The notes: generated from the sequence alone by a model not told the origin. A stretch of DNA of 64,000 nucleotides from Aquicoccus sp. G2-2 (GCF_034555965.1 NZ_JAYDCK010000003.1:1612001-1676000); one strand, 5' to 3'. Numbered from the stretch's first letter, positions 19,546 to 29,760 are shown. Program-made: numbers and translations.

Positions 19546-20469
19546 ATGGAAATCTACCTACCTATCGCCGAAGTTTCGGTAAACGGCCCGCTGCTCTTCT
19601 CGATTGGCGCCATTGTCGGGGTGCTGTCAGGAATTTTCGGCGTCGGGGGCGGTTTTCTGATAACGCCCCTGCTCTTTTTCATCGGCATCCCGCCTGCCGT
19701 CGCTGTGGCAACCTCCGCCAATCAGATCGTTGCCTCGTCATTCTCGGCGATCCTCTCACATATCCGCCGCCGCACCGTCGATTTTCCGATGGGATTTGCG
19801 CTTACCATTGGCGGGCTGGCTGGCTCCACCGTCGGCGTTTTCATTTTCAATGCACTGCGCAAACTTGGGCAGGTCGATCTGCTGGTCAATCTTTTCTACG
19901 TTGTATTTCTCGGCCTGATTGGCGCGATGATGTTCATCGAGAGCCTGAACGCTCTGCGAAAAGCCCGCAAACATGGCCCGGTCAAGCGCAAGAAACGCAC
20001 CCGCCGTGATTGGGTCCACGCCCTGCCAGTGCGCTACAGGTTTCAGGCCTCCGGCCTTTATATCTCGATCTTTCCGCCGCTTCTCGTCGGTGTGCTTGTC
20101 GGCATCCTCTCTGCGATCATGGGTGTGGGCGGCGGCTTCATCGTTGTGCCCGCGATGATCTATATCCTCGGGATGCCCACCAAGGTCGTCGTTGGCACCT
20201 CGTTATTCCAGATCATCGTTGTTTCAGCCTACACAACCATGATCCATGCCTATACCAGCCAAACCGTCGATATCGTCCTCGCCGTTCTTTTGCTTGTTGG
20301 TGGGGTGATCGGGGCACAGATCGGCACACGGATCGGCTTGCTCCTCAAGGGCGAGCAGTTGCGTATTTTCCTTGCACTTCTGGTGCTTGCTGTTTGCCTG
20401 AAACTCGGCCTTGATCTGGTTATTCAACCGGGTGAGTTGTTTTCCCTGAGCATACCACGCCATTTGTAA
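19546..20469 (+). CDS. TauE/SafE family permease (sulfite/organosulfonate exporter type)
   Basis: A 307-residue integral membrane protein with two related halves, each opening with a Gly-rich loop (SGIFGVGGGFLITPLL and SAIMGVGGGFIVVPAM), the hallmark of TauE/SafE permeases. A basic cytoplasmic loop (RKARKHGPVKRKKRTRRD) joins the halves. Members export sulfite or sulfoacetate, or import anions; the substrate here is unknown. ATG 19546 follows a 104-base gap after the flavoprotein gene. Confidence 0.88.
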   Translation: MEIYLPIAEVSVNGPLLFSIGAIVGVLSGIFGVGGGFLITPLLFFIGIPPAVAVATSANQIVASSFSAILSHIRRRTVDFPMGFALTIGGLAGSTVGVFIFNALRKLGQVDLLVNLFYVVFLGLIGAMMFIESLNALRKARKHGPVKRKKRTRRDWVHALPVRYRFQASGLYISIFPPLLVGVLVGILSAIMGVGGGFIVVPAMIYILGMPTKVVVGTSLFQIIVVSAYTTMIHAYTSQTVDIVLAVLLLVGGVIGAQIGTRIGLLLKGEQLRIFLALLVLAVCLKLGLDLVIQPGELFSLSIPRHL

Positions 20470-20579
20470 CTCTCTGTGCCACGCGCACCGCGTCACCTCC
20501 ATTTGGCACTTGCACCATGCATCCTGCGCCGTATTCTTGTTCAAACGGTACAATTGAAGGTGCAACAGGGGCTCTGTGC

Positions 20580-22355
20580 ATGAATATCAAGCCACCGCCC
20601 GAAGACAAAAGCACCGGCAATCCCGGTGCCTTGGCTCAGGATGTGATTGAGCGACTCTACGAAGTGGCCGTCGATCCGGCTCGTTATGAAGAACTGCTCG
20701 ATCAATGGGAAACCATGATCAGCCCCTACCGCCGGGCACAGGGGCTCGATCCTCCCATCGCCCTCACGGCAATTGATTTCGAAAGCCACTTTCGCCGCGC
20801 CAGCCAAGTACTCGACAGTATCGACGCAAAAAGCGCCCCAGAGACCTCGCCTCAAGCTCTGCTTGATCAATTTCCCAAAGCCGCAGCATTCACAACCGGG
20901 TATACATTACGAGTTGACTCGCTAAACCCGCCTGCCACGCAGGTGTTGGGCCTGCGCAAGGGCTGTCCGCTTGATGATCTGCCGCTTGAGGAAGACAATC
21001 TTGCCGCGCTGAAAGATCAGATAACGCGCGTCTTGTCCTCCAACCGCGATACGCCGCAGCTGTTCAGAGCTCGGATGAAAGACAAACCGCGCCTGATCGT
21101 CTTTCAGTTGCGCGCAATCCGGCCCGATCCGGAGCCACCATTCGTAATCGCTGTCAGTTCTGAATTGGTCTGGCCTGCCGGGTTCGATGCATTCCTGAAG
21201 TCCGTCTTTGAGCTGACCGATGCTGAAACAAAGGTGCTGCGCGCCCTGTCCGAATGTTATTCGATCAAGGATATCGCCGATATGCGCCACCGCGCTGTTG
21301 AAACAGTCCGCGCGCAAATAAAATCCCTTCAGGCCAAGACCGAAACCCGCAGTCAGGCCGAGCTGGTCCGCCTCACCCTCTCAACCATGGATATCGCCAC
21401 CTATACGCAAGACGCCGCCGCAGAAACCGGCCTCACAAGTGCAGGCTTCAAGACGCTTGAGCCGCGCCCGTTTCACACCCTCATGCTGCCCGACGGACGG
21501 CGCTTTGACTATCTGGTGCTGGGGGATCCTGCCGGGCGGCCCTGCCTGTTTGGCCCACAGGATTACGGCCTGACCCGCTGGCCCGCCTCCGCCGAGGCAG
21601 AGGCCACCCGGCGCGGGATCAAGGTGATCGTGCCGGTGCGTCCGGGTTTCGGCCATTCCACCCCTCTGCCCCGCCGCACTCGTCTTTCCGACGTTATCGT
21701 GCAGGACTATGCGCACCTGCTCGATCATCTCGGCGTGACCGCGTGCCCGTTCATTTCCCTTGGTGGTGATTTCTATTTTTCGGTGCATTTTCACGCGGCA
21801 TTCCCGGATCGAGTCACTGCGCTGATTGCCTGTTCAGGCATCCTCCCGCTCAGCCGCAGCGAACAATACGAGAGAATGCACAAGTGGCATCGCTTCATCC
21901 TTGCCGGTGCCCGCTACACGCCGCACCTGCTGCCTTTCATGGTCAAAGCCGGTTTCGCCCTTGCCCGCAAGCTGGGCAAGCGTGGCTTTATCAATGCCGT
22001 TTATGGCGACTCCGCCGCCGATGTCGACACTTTCGAAAACCCGGAAGTCTTTGAGGCCATGGTGGTCGGCTCGGATGTTTCGCTCTCGAAAGAGCATTCC
22101 GCCCACGCGGCCTTCGCGGCTGAGGTCACCGAGCAGGAAACAACCGACTGGTCCGGTCCGGTTCACAAGATCAAAGGGCGCTGCCCGGTGCATTTCCTGA
22201 ACGGATTGCAAGATCCTCAGACACCACCTGAAACTCTCAGCGAGCACCAGCGAGATTACCCGTGGATCAAGTTCACAACCTACCCGGATGCGGGGCAGCT
22301 TCTGTTCTTCCGTAAATGGCAGGATGTGCTTGATCTTCTGGAAGAATATCTCTGA
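20580..22355 (+). CDS. LuxR-type HTH regulator fused to an alpha/beta hydrolase
   Basis: A 591-residue fusion. Residues 1-205 are an unrecognised sensor-like region; about 211-270 form a LuxR/GerE helix-turn-helix (LTDAETKVLRALSECYSIKDIADM, split here for length: the recognition part is HRAVETVRAQIKSL); from about 290 on is an alpha/beta hydrolase. The nucleophile position is kept (FISLGG, Ser393), but the catalytic His position is Gln (DAGQLLFF, Gln573), so hydrolysis may be lost and the domain may bind a ligand instead. ATG 20580 has AGGGG at good spacing and is preferred to 20517. A likely terminator follows. Confidence 0.83.
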   Translation: MNIKPPPEDKSTGNPGALAQDVIERLYEVAVDPARYEELLDQWETMISPYRRAQGLDPPIALTAIDFESHFRRASQVLDSIDAKSAPETSPQALLDQFPKAAAFTTGYTLRVDSLNPPATQVLGLRKGCPLDDLPLEEDNLAALKDQITRVLSSNRDTPQLFRARMKDKPRLIVFQLRAIRPDPEPPFVIAVSSELVWPAGFDAFLKSVFELTDAETKVLRALSECYSIKDIADMRHRAVETVRAQIKSLQAKTETRSQAELVRLTLSTMDIATYTQDAAAETGLTSAGFKTLEPRPFHTLMLPDGRRFDYLVLGDPAGRPCLFGPQDYGLTRWPASAEAEATRRGIKVIVPVRPGFGHSTPLPRRTRLSDVIVQDYAHLLDHLGVTACPFISLGGDFYFSVHFHAAFPDRVTALIACSGILPLSRSEQYERMHKWHRFILAGARYTPHLLPFMVKAGFALARKLGKRGFINAVYGDSAADVDTFENPEVFEAMVVGSDVSLSKEHSAHAAFAAEVTEQETTDWSGPVHKIKGRCPVHFLNGLQDPQTPPETLSEHQRDYPWIKFTTYPDAGQLLFFRKWQDVLDLLEEYL

Positions 22356-22525
22356 TCACCCAATTTTACCCCAAATGGGGTATGACAACTTTCATTGATA
22401 ATGCCCATCCTGAAAGCCAAGTTCATTTCAACGCCTTCGGGCCGGAAGTTTTTGCTTTAAGGCATCTAGTCGGAGTTTCCGGGGGTGCAGTATTAGACCG
22501 CCGCGTCGCGGCACAGGATGAAAAG

Positions 22526-22580
22526 CCTCGTTTCGGCAATGACGCGCCATATTTAAGCGTTATCCGAAGCGAGGTTTTTT
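22526..22580 (+). terminator. Probable terminator after the LuxR-hydrolase gene
   Basis: CCTCGTTTCGG pairs with CCGAAGCGAGG (11 pairs, one G-T) across a 27-base loop, followed by six T. The long loop lowers confidence. It lies in a 230-base gap convergent with recN. Confidence 0.55.
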
Positions 22581-22585
22581 CGTGC

Positions 22586-24238
22586 TCACCGCATCAATCG
22601 TTCCGCCGCCGCCCGCGCTTCGTTTGTGACCTGTTCGCCTGAAAGCATTCGCGCGATCTCGTCGATCCTCGCCTCCCCCGTCAGCGGCAGTACCGTCGAG
22701 AACGTCTCGTCCCCTTCGACCCGCTTTTCCACCCGCCAGTGATGTTCCGCCAAAGCGGCCACCTGCGGCGAATGGGTCACCACCAGAACCTGCGTGCCCT
22801 CAGCCAGCGCCGCCAACCGGCGGCCCACCGCGTCTGCCGTTGCGCCGCCAACGCCACGGTCAATCTCATCAAAAATCATCGTCATTCCGGCGTTGCCCTG
22901 CGCAAGACTGACCTTCAGCGCCAACAGGAACCGGCTCAGCTCCCCACCCGAGGCGATCTTGCCAATCGGGCCTGCGGGCGCGCCCGGATTGGTCGCCACG
23001 GTGAAACGCACCTGATCAATTCCCTCCGGTCCGCGCTCTGCCTCGCTCATCTCGGTAAGGAAAATCGCGCGCTCCATCTTCAGCGGCGCCAGTTCCTGCG
23101 TCACTGCAGCATCAAGCCGCGTTGCGGCCTCTGTGCGGATATCCCGCATCTCTAGCGCGGCCTTGTCATAGGCCGCCTCCGCCGCCCGCGCCGCTTTCTC
23201 AAGATCGGCCACTTCCGCGTCGCCACGCTCCAGCGCGGCAAGCCTTGCGCGCAGATCTTCAGCAAAACCTCCCAAATCATCTGGCAACACACCGTGCTTG
23301 CGTGCCAGCGCGCGGATTTCAAACAACCGCTCTTCGCAAGCTTCCAGCGCGTGTGGCTCAAACTCCAACGCCTCCAGCGCCCGCAGAATTCCGTCATCCG
23401 CATCGGCCAACTCGTTCAGCGCCCGACCAAGGGCAGCCATAGGCCCGTCAAGCAGCCCGTCCAAATCGCCTGCCACAGCCTCAACCCAACGAAGCGCATC
23501 GCCCGTTGCGCCTTCCGCGCCACCATCGCCACCGCTCAACGCGGCACGGGCCTTGGCAATATCGTCACCAACCCGCTCCGCCGCCTGCATCCGGCGCCGC
23601 TGTGCATCCAGCATGGCATCTTCGCCAGATTGTGGATCAAGCCGGTCCAGCTCCTCAACAGCATGGCGCAAGAACTCTTCCTCTGCGCGCACCTCCTGCA
23701 ATGCGGCCCGCGCCGCTTCCAGCCCCTTAAATGCCTCGGCCCGTGTCCGCCACGCCGCACGCAATGTTGCCAAAGGCGCGTCAACAGCGGCAAATGAATC
23801 AAGCAACGCCCGGTGGCCGCGCGGGTTCAAAAGCCCCCTGTCATCGTGCTGGCCGTGTAATTCCACCAACACATCGGAAAGCTGGCGCAATACCTCGCCC
23901 GACGCCCGCCTGTCATTCACCCAAGCGGTTTTGCGGCCATCGCGCGTATTCACCCGTCTGAGGATCAACTCCTCACCATCCGGCAATCCGGCCTCTTCCA
24001 GAACCTGATGCGCCGGGTGCCCCTTGGACAGCGCAAACTCCGCGATCACCTCTCCCTGTTCAGCACCGGACCGGACCAGCTCCGCCCGTCCGCGCCAGCC
24101 CAGCACAAAGCCCAGACTATCCAGCAATATCGACTTGCCCGCGCCGGTTTCGCCGGTCAACGCGTTCAAACCCGGCTGGAAGTTCAGTTCCAGCCGGTCG
24201 ATAATCAGCATGTCGCGGATTTCCAGCGTGCGCAGCAT
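22586..24238 (-). CDS. recN: DNA repair protein RecN
   Basis: SMC-like ATPase of double-strand break repair. 550 residues, near the usual RecN length. Walker A is GETGAGKS, the signature region ends IASGGELSRFLLALK, and Walker B is MIFDEIDRGVGG; between them is a coiled-coil region rich in Ala, Glu and Arg. Starts MLRTLEIRDMLIIDRLEL, typical of the family. It follows bamD in the same direction, 38 bases apart. Confidence 0.96.
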   Translation of the reverse strand: MLRTLEIRDMLIIDRLELNFQPGLNALTGETGAGKSILLDSLGFVLGWRGRAELVRSGAEQGEVIAEFALSKGHPAHQVLEEAGLPDGEELILRRVNTRDGRKTAWVNDRRASGEVLRQLSDVLVELHGQHDDRGLLNPRGHRALLDSFAAVDAPLATLRAAWRTRAEAFKGLEAARAALQEVRAEEEFLRHAVEELDRLDPQSGEDAMLDAQRRRMQAAERVGDDIAKARAALSGGDGGAEGATGDALRWVEAVAGDLDGLLDGPMAALGRALNELADADDGILRALEALEFEPHALEACEERLFEIRALARKHGVLPDDLGGFAEDLRARLAALERGDAEVADLEKAARAAEAAYDKAALEMRDIRTEAATRLDAAVTQELAPLKMERAIFLTEMSEAERGPEGIDQVRFTVATNPGAPAGPIGKIASGGELSRFLLALKVSLAQGNAGMTMIFDEIDRGVGGATADAVGRRLAALAEGTQVLVVTHSPQVAALAEHHWRVEKRVEGDETFSTVLPLTGEARIDEIARMLSGEQVTNEARAAAERLMR

Positions 24239-24276
24239 TCAATGCGTCGAGTGGATAAATCCCACCCGCTCCCCGG

Positions 24277-25134
24277 CTACAGCCACCGCCCCAGAATCAT
24301 CTGACGGTAAATCTGGCTCAACCAATTATTGCCAAGCACCTTCGGCTTCAGCCCTTGCCCGGTGAGCAGTTTATAGCTGTCTTCATACCATTCGGTGCCG
24401 CGGAAATTGTGCCCCAGAATCGCGCCTGCCGTCTGCGCCTCATCAGTCAGGCCAAGCGAAAGATAAGCCTCCACCAACCGGTGCAACGCTTCCGGCGTAT
24501 GCGAAGTGGTCTGGAAGTCCTCAACCACGGAACGGAAACGGTTGATAGCCGCGGCATAATTCTTGTGCCGCAGATAATAACGTCCAATCTCCATTTCCTT
24601 CGCCGCAAGATGGTCGAAGGCCAGATCGAATTTCAACACCGCAGAGCGCGCATATTCGCTGTCGGGATACCGCTCAATGACTGTGCGCAATGCTTGCAAC
24701 GCCTGGAAGGTCAGCCCTTGATCCCGGCCAATCTCGTCAATCTGGTCATAGTAACTCAGCGCCAACAGATATTGCGCATAGGCCGCATCATCATCCGTCG
24801 GATAAAAATCAATAAACCGCTGCGCGCTTGAGCGGGCATCCTCGTATTCGCGCGCCTTGTGATAGGAATACGCCTGCATGATCAGGCTACGCTTGGCCCA
24901 ATCGGAATAAGGGTAAAGCCGTTCCACCTCGCCAAAATAGTGCGCCGCGTCGCTGGCCCTGCGACGGTCCAGCTCATATTCGCCGCGCTCATAGATTTGC
25001 TTGGCAGTGAAATTCTCTATTGGGATGTCGCCTTGGCGCACCTTGCCTGCCGTCCCGCACCCCGAGAGCGTCAGCAGAACCAAGAGTGCCGCCACCGCGC
25101 CCGTTCGCAATCTTCCGCCACGTCCGCCTGTCAT
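24277..25134 (-). CDS. bamD: Outer membrane assembly lipoprotein BamD
   Basis: Lipoprotein of the BAM complex, which folds beta-barrel proteins into the outer membrane. 285 residues; a basic start, a hydrophobic stretch and a lipobox LSGC, then TPR-like repeats (AKQIYERGEYELDRR, YPYSDWAKRSLIMQAYSYHKA, YPTDDDAAYAQYLLALSYYD, YPDSEYARSAVLKFDLAFDHLA). ATG 25134 gives the lipoprotein signal at the N-terminus. Between lpxC and recN, as in related genomes. Confidence 0.94.
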   Translation of the reverse strand: MTGGRGGRLRTGAVAALLVLLTLSGCGTAGKVRQGDIPIENFTAKQIYERGEYELDRRRASDAAHYFGEVERLYPYSDWAKRSLIMQAYSYHKAREYEDARSSAQRFIDFYPTDDDAAYAQYLLALSYYDQIDEIGRDQGLTFQALQALRTVIERYPDSEYARSAVLKFDLAFDHLAAKEMEIGRYYLRHKNYAAAINRFRSVVEDFQTTSHTPEALHRLVEAYLSLGLTDEAQTAGAILGHNFRGTEWYEDSYKLLTGQGLKPKVLGNNWLSQIYRQMILGRWL

Positions 25135-25295
25135 GCCCGTTCTTTCCTTCGCCCGCACAACGCCATACGCTGTCCGCCCCTTTTCTCTGCCTGTCCTAGC
25201 ACAGAAAATTCCGGGGCAAAACGCCTTTGACGCCTTCCCGGCGCCCAACTTCCCCATGTTTTGCAAAAGTTTGTCCGCCGCCGCAACACGAACGC

Positions 25296-26215
25296 TCAGG
25301 CAACCGCCGGAATTTCTCCGGCGTGAACCCCCGCACCCGGCAACCGGGCCGCACTGGTCGCATCGCAAACCAACATTCGAAACGCGCCGGGCGTGGCAAA
25401 AAGCGTCCGCAGAAGATCGTTGGTCAAGGCATGGCCAGCCCTGTGGCCCGTATAAGCGCCAAGGATCGGTGCGCCCGCAAGCGCCAGATCTCCCAAGGCA
25501 TCAAGCATCTTGTGCCGCACCGCTTCATCATCATGCCGCAACCCGCCGGGGAAAGCACCTTGTCGCCCTCAACCACCACCGCGTTTTCCAACGTGCCACC
25601 AAGTGCAAGCCCCTGCGCACGCATCGCATCCACATCGGCCTGACGGCAAAACGTGCGGCTGGTGCTCAGCTCACGCACAAATGATCCGTTCGACATGTCA
25701 AGCCGCTTACGCTGCGCGCCAATCGCCGCATCGTCGAATTCTATCGAAAAATCAATCGTTAGCCCATCACCCGGCTCCAGCCGCGCCCAGGCCTCTCCCT
25801 TGCGCACCTCAACCGGCTGCAAAATCTCGATTGCGCGCACCGGCACAGCAAGCCGCACGATTCCCCGGCCCAGAATACCGCGCACGAACGCAGCGGCACT
25901 ACCGTCCAGAATAGGCACTTCCGGCCCGTCCACTTCAATCAACGCGTTATGAACGCCGCATCCCACCAACGCCGCCATCACATGCTCAATGGTCGAAACG
26001 CTTACGCCTTTGGAGTTTTCAATGCGCGTGCAAAGCGGGGTCTGGTTAACCGCATCCCAACGCGCCGGGATCAACGCATCGCCGATACGGATATCGCTGC
26101 GTTTGAACCAGATGCCGTGCTCAGCCGAGGCCGGACGGATCACCATACGCACGGGAGCCCCCGAATGAAGGCCCACACCCGTAAATACGGCCGGAGATTT
26201 GATAGTCGCTTGCAC
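25296..26215 (-). CDS. lpxC: UDP-3-O-acyl-GlcNAc deacetylase LpxC, frameshifted as assembled
   Basis: Zinc enzyme of the committed step of lipid A synthesis. Zinc and catalytic motifs: [10 protein letters not shown] and, after frame repair, the [21 protein letters not shown] segment (longer motif at about 25440-25530), then [13 protein letters not shown]. As assembled the upstream frame ends early at 25424. The GGGG at 25548-25551 (plus strand) needs a fifth G, which joins [12 protein letters not shown] and gives 306 residues, the normal size. The gene is essential in most Gram-negatives, so an assembly error is likelier than decay. Start is GTG 26215 with GAGG six bases upstream. Confidence 0.92.
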
Positions 26216-26376
26216 GAGAAACCTCAGAAAGCGCAGATTGTTTCCATCTGCCAGTTGACGTGAATGTAAAGAATGCCCCCGCGCGCCTCAATTCACTCTT
26301 TGCAACGGCATTGAAATAGTTCGCTTCAACACCGGCGGATATCCGCCTGCTTTCATATAAACATCTGCAATACAAC

Positions 26377-26400
26377 AAAAAAGCCGCCCCGAAGGGCGGC
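26377..26400 (-). terminator. Rho-independent terminator of ftsZ
   Basis: On the minus strand GCCGCCC, TTCG, GGGCGGC, then six T: a perfect 7-bp stem with a stable UUCG-type loop directly after the ftsZ stop. It separates ftsZ from lpxC, which then needs its own promoter in 26216-26376. Confidence 0.93.
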
Positions 26401-26425
26401 CTTTCGCGGATTATATGACGTCAGG

Positions 26426-28087
26426 TCAGTTTGCCTGACGGCGCAAGAATGCAGGAATCTCGATCCGCTCCTGTTCGGGGTCTTCCGCCGGGCGTGGTGC
26501 TGCCGACTGACTTGCCGCCTGAGTAGACGCAGGCGCCTGAACGCGCGGCTGCGCCTGCACTTGCGGCTGCACGCGAGGCTGTTCGCTGCGCGAAGTCTGG
26601 CCCGGCTCGGCATGGCCGGTCATCCGATTGATCAGCGAATTGATCCCAAAGCGCGACTTTTCAGCATCCGTTCTTTGCGTCTGTTCCGGGGCGGTGGGCG
26701 CGGATTGCGCCGCACCACGGGCGGGTGCGCGCTGCACAGCTGCGCGCAGGCGGGCCATCGTGTCTTCGCTGGGCGTCCCGGCGACCGGAGCCTTCGGCGC
26801 AACAAATTCCTCTGCCTCCTCCGCATCCAGAGCGTCGGGCTGCGGTTGGAACGCGGCCACTTGCGGCTGATAAGCTGGCGGCGGTAGATCATCCGCCCCA
26901 TGCTCTTCGGCAAAGATATCTTCCATCTGGTCTGTCGCCGCAGCAGATTGCGCATCGTCAAGATCGTGGAACAGTGTCGGCTCCCCCGCCTCGGCAGCAA
27001 CATTCTGCTCCATCGCGACGGCAGCAATCTCTGGCGTCACCTCTTCGACCTCCGCCGAAACGGTCTTGGTCAGCGGCTCTGAAAGCTTGCGGCGCGGCAC
27101 CGGAATGTCGTGCGAAACATCCCGCGCGTCGATCCCGGTCGAAACCACGCTCACGCGCATTGCGCCTTCCATATCCGTATCCAACGTGGACCCGACGATG
27201 ATATTGGCATCGGCGTCCACTTCCTCACGGATACGGTTGGCCGCTTCATCCAGTTCAAACAAGGTCAGATCATGCCCGCCGGTGATGTTGATCAGAACAC
27301 CCTTGGCACCCTTGAGGCTGATTTCGTCCAGAAGCGGGTTGGCAATCGCCTTCTCGGCGGCCTGCGTTGCCCGGTCTTCGCCGGACGCTTCGCCGGTGCC
27401 CATCATAGCCTTGCCCATCTCGTCCATCACGGCGCGCACATCGGCAAAGTCGAGGTTGATCAGGCCGGGCCGCACCATCAGGTCGGTCACACCCTTTACA
27501 CCCTGATAAAGCACGTCATCGGCCATCGAGAAGGCTTCCGTAAACGTCGTCTTCTCATTGGCGATGCGAAACAGGTTCTGGTTAGGAATGATAATCAGCG
27601 TATCGACAACCTTCTGGAGGCTCTCCACGCCGTCTTCTGCCTGCCGCATCCGCTTGGCGCCTTCGAACTGGAACGGCTTGGTCACCACCCCCACGGTCAG
27701 CACGCCAAGTTCACGCGCGGCTTGCGCGATGATCGGCGCAGCACCGGTGCCGGTGCCCCCGCCCATCCCTGCGGTAATGAAACACATATGCGCTCCGGCC
27801 AGATGATCGACGATTTGTTCGATACTCTCTTCCGCCGCCGACGCCCCGATTGAGGCCTTTGCTCCGGCACCCAATCCTTCGGTTACCTTGATGCCCAACT
27901 GGATGCGATTCGGCGCGTTGCTTTGTTGCAGCGCCTGCGCATCGGTGTTGGCAACGACGAAATCAACGCCTTCAAGCTGTTTTGCGATCATATTGTTGAC
28001 CGCGTTTCCGCCTGCGCCGCCCACGCCGAAAACTGTGATACGGGGTTTCAACTCTTCATGTCCGGGCATGGTGAGGTTCAATGTCAT
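26426..28087 (-). CDS. ftsZ: Cell division protein FtsZ
   Basis: Tubulin-like GTPase that forms the Z ring. 553 residues. The globular domain has [12 protein letters not shown], the tubulin signature [10 protein letters not shown] and a T7 loop with NLDFADV. A long Pro/Gln/Ala-rich linker (about residues 330-535) follows and a conserved C-terminal peptide [12 protein letters not shown] binds FtsA. The long linker is typical of alphaproteobacteria. ftsA lies 341 bases upstream, and that gap holds a consensus DnaA box. Confidence 0.98.
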   Translation of the reverse strand: MTLNLTMPGHEELKPRITVFGVGGAGGNAVNNMIAKQLEGVDFVVANTDAQALQQSNAPNRIQLGIKVTEGLGAGAKASIGASAAEESIEQIVDHLAGAHMCFITAGMGGGTGTGAAPIIAQAARELGVLTVGVVTKPFQFEGAKRMRQAEDGVESLQKVVDTLIIIPNQNLFRIANEKTTFTEAFSMADDVLYQGVKGVTDLMVRPGLINLDFADVRAVMDEMGKAMMGTGEASGEDRATQAAEKAIANPLLDEISLKGAKGVLINITGGHDLTLFELDEAANRIREEVDADANIIVGSTLDTDMEGAMRVSVVSTGIDARDVSHDIPVPRRKLSEPLTKTVSAEVEEVTPEIAAVAMEQNVAAEAGEPTLFHDLDDAQSAAATDQMEDIFAEEHGADDLPPPAYQPQVAAFQPQPDALDAEEAEEFVAPKAPVAGTPSEDTMARLRAAVQRAPARGAAQSAPTAPEQTQRTDAEKSRFGINSLINRMTGHAEPGQTSRSEQPRVQPQVQAQPRVQAPASTQAASQSAAPRPAEDPEQERIEIPAFLRRQAN

Positions 28088-28428
28088 GGATGCTGTCCGC
28101 CTGGTTTTTGCCCCCGCTCACTGGGGATTTTCTGCTTTATCCTAACTATTCTTAACGAAACCCCGGCCATCCGTCACCCAAAAATCACGTGTTATCCACA
28201 AAATATCGTAGGTTTGATGAGAGTTTTACGCGGGATTTTGCCGATTTGCCCAGATATTGCGGATTTTCATGCAATCGGCACAAAATTCAACCCTGCTCAC
28301 CAAAACATGCCGTCGCATGGGCGAGTCGTCCTATCGTAGTTTTCCGGGTCTCTGCTCGACCCTCATTTTGTGCTTCCTCTCCGGGAAGCTGATCACAACC
28401 TATCGCATGGAGCTGGTGCGCATCAAGC
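28088..28428. other. ftsA-ftsZ intergenic region
   Basis: 341 bases without a credible gene, the longest such gap in the window. It is AT-richer than its surroundings, contains a consensus DnaA box (28192-28200), one GANTC site (GAGTC, 28323-28327) and one TTAAC (28153-28157). It probably carries the main ftsZ promoter. I see no terminator for ftsA in it. Confidence 0.6.
28192..28200 (+). promoter_or_regulatory. DnaA box upstream of ftsZ
   Basis: TTATCCACA, a perfect match to the consensus DnaA box, about 105 bases upstream of the ftsZ start. DnaA-linked control of ftsZ is described in Caulobacter. A single 9-mer can occur by chance, but its place in the ftsZ promoter region is suggestive. 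Confidence 0.55.
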
Positions 28429-29757
28429 CTACCAGTTGTCCTTGAACCACTTCACCGCGCGCTTGAGCGACCGCGCCGGGTAGCGGTCCACCGGAATTTC
28501 AAAGTCCCACCATTCGTCCTGTGGGTGCGCCGCAAAAAGGCACATCCCCACGGCACTGGCAAAACCTGGCCCTGTCGCGGCCTGTGGCAGGCCATGCACC
28601 CGCAACGGCCGCCCCAGCCGCACCTGCTGACCGAGAATTTTCGACGCCAACCCATCCAGCCCCGGAATCTGACTGCCACCGCCGGTCAACACAATCTGCT
28701 GCGAAGGCAGATGCTCAAACCCCGCCGCATCAAGCCGCGCCCGCACCTCTTCAAGAATTTCTTCAACCCGTGGCCGCATGATCCCGATCAGCTCGGCGCG
28801 CGAAACGCTGCGCCGGTCATGCTCCCAATCGCCAGTATCACCCTCAAGGTCGATCATCTCACGATCATCCATCCCGGTGGCCATCACGCCGCCATAGAAT
28901 GTCTTGATCCGCTCTGCCACGCTTAACGGCACCTGTAGCCCCATTGAAATGTCACTGGTCACATGGTCGCCGCCGATCCGCACCGCATCGGAATAAATCA
29001 TGTGCTTGCGCATGAAGATCGAAAGCCCGGTCGTCCCGCCGCCCATATCGATGCAGGCCGCACCCAACTCCTGTTCGTCCTCAACCAGCGAGGCAACACC
29101 GGCCACATAGGCCGAAGACGCAATTCCCGCGAGTTCAAGATCGCAGCGCCGCACACAATGCGCCAGGTTCTGCACGACCGAGGCATCCACCGTCACCATG
29201 TGCATATCCGTCGCCAGATGCGCCCCCATCTGCCCGCGCGGATCACTCAACCCACTGCGATGGTCGAGCGCGAAATTGACCGGTTGCGCGTGCAGCACTT
29301 CGCGGCCATGCCCGTAATCCGGCACGTCGCAAGCCGAAAGCACCCGGCTCACATCCTGCTCCGTCACCACGGTGCCTTCAACTTGCACCTCGCCCGCCAA
29401 CCCATAGCTGCGCGGCTCAGCGCCCGAAAAACACGCGATCACATGGTCAACCCGCACCTGCGCCATCTTCTGCGCCGCCTGAATGGCGGTGCGGATGGCA
29501 CGCTCGGTCTCGCCCATCGCGGTGATTTCGCCAAACCGCACCCCGCGTGAGCGTGTCGTCGCGGCACCAATCACCCGAAAGCCTGCCTGCCCGGCCAACG
29601 ACCCGACCTCACCGCCCGCCGGGTCGGCCCCGTCAAAGCGCAATACAAGGCAGGCAATCTTGGAACTGCCCACATCCAGAATGGCCACCACGCCGCGCTG
29701 CATCGCCGCCTTGCGCATATGGCGCATCGCCCGTTGGGATTCATATAGCTCGATCAT
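28429..29757 (-). CDS. ftsA: Cell division protein FtsA
   Basis: Actin-like protein that tethers FtsZ to the membrane. 442 residues; the ATPase fold shows ILDVGSSKIACLVLR (phosphate 1), CIDMGGGTTGLSIF (phosphate 2) and IVLTGGGSQIPGL (adenosine motif); the C-terminal amphipathic helix RSLKRAVKWFKDNW is the membrane anchor. It starts three bases after the ftsQ stop. Confidence 0.97.
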   Translation of the reverse strand: MIELYESQRAMRHMRKAAMQRGVVAILDVGSSKIACLVLRFDGADPAGGEVGSLAGQAGFRVIGAATTRSRGVRFGEITAMGETERAIRTAIQAAQKMAQVRVDHVIACFSGAEPRSYGLAGEVQVEGTVVTEQDVSRVLSACDVPDYGHGREVLHAQPVNFALDHRSGLSDPRGQMGAHLATDMHMVTVDASVVQNLAHCVRRCDLELAGIASSAYVAGVASLVEDEQELGAACIDMGGGTTGLSIFMRKHMIYSDAVRIGGDHVTSDISMGLQVPLSVAERIKTFYGGVMATGMDDREMIDLEGDTGDWEHDRRSVSRAELIGIMRPRVEEILEEVRARLDAAGFEHLPSQQIVLTGGGSQIPGLDGLASKILGQQVRLGRPLRVHGLPQAATGPGFASAVGMCLFAAHPQDEWWDFEIPVDRYPARSLKRAVKWFKDNW

Positions 29758-29760
29758 GTC

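Noticed and set aside
22382-22642. Short plus-strand frame of 86 codons between the LuxR-hydrolase gene and recN
   Set aside because: It overlaps the recN 3' end, spans a likely terminator, has no good ribosome site and its product resembles nothing.
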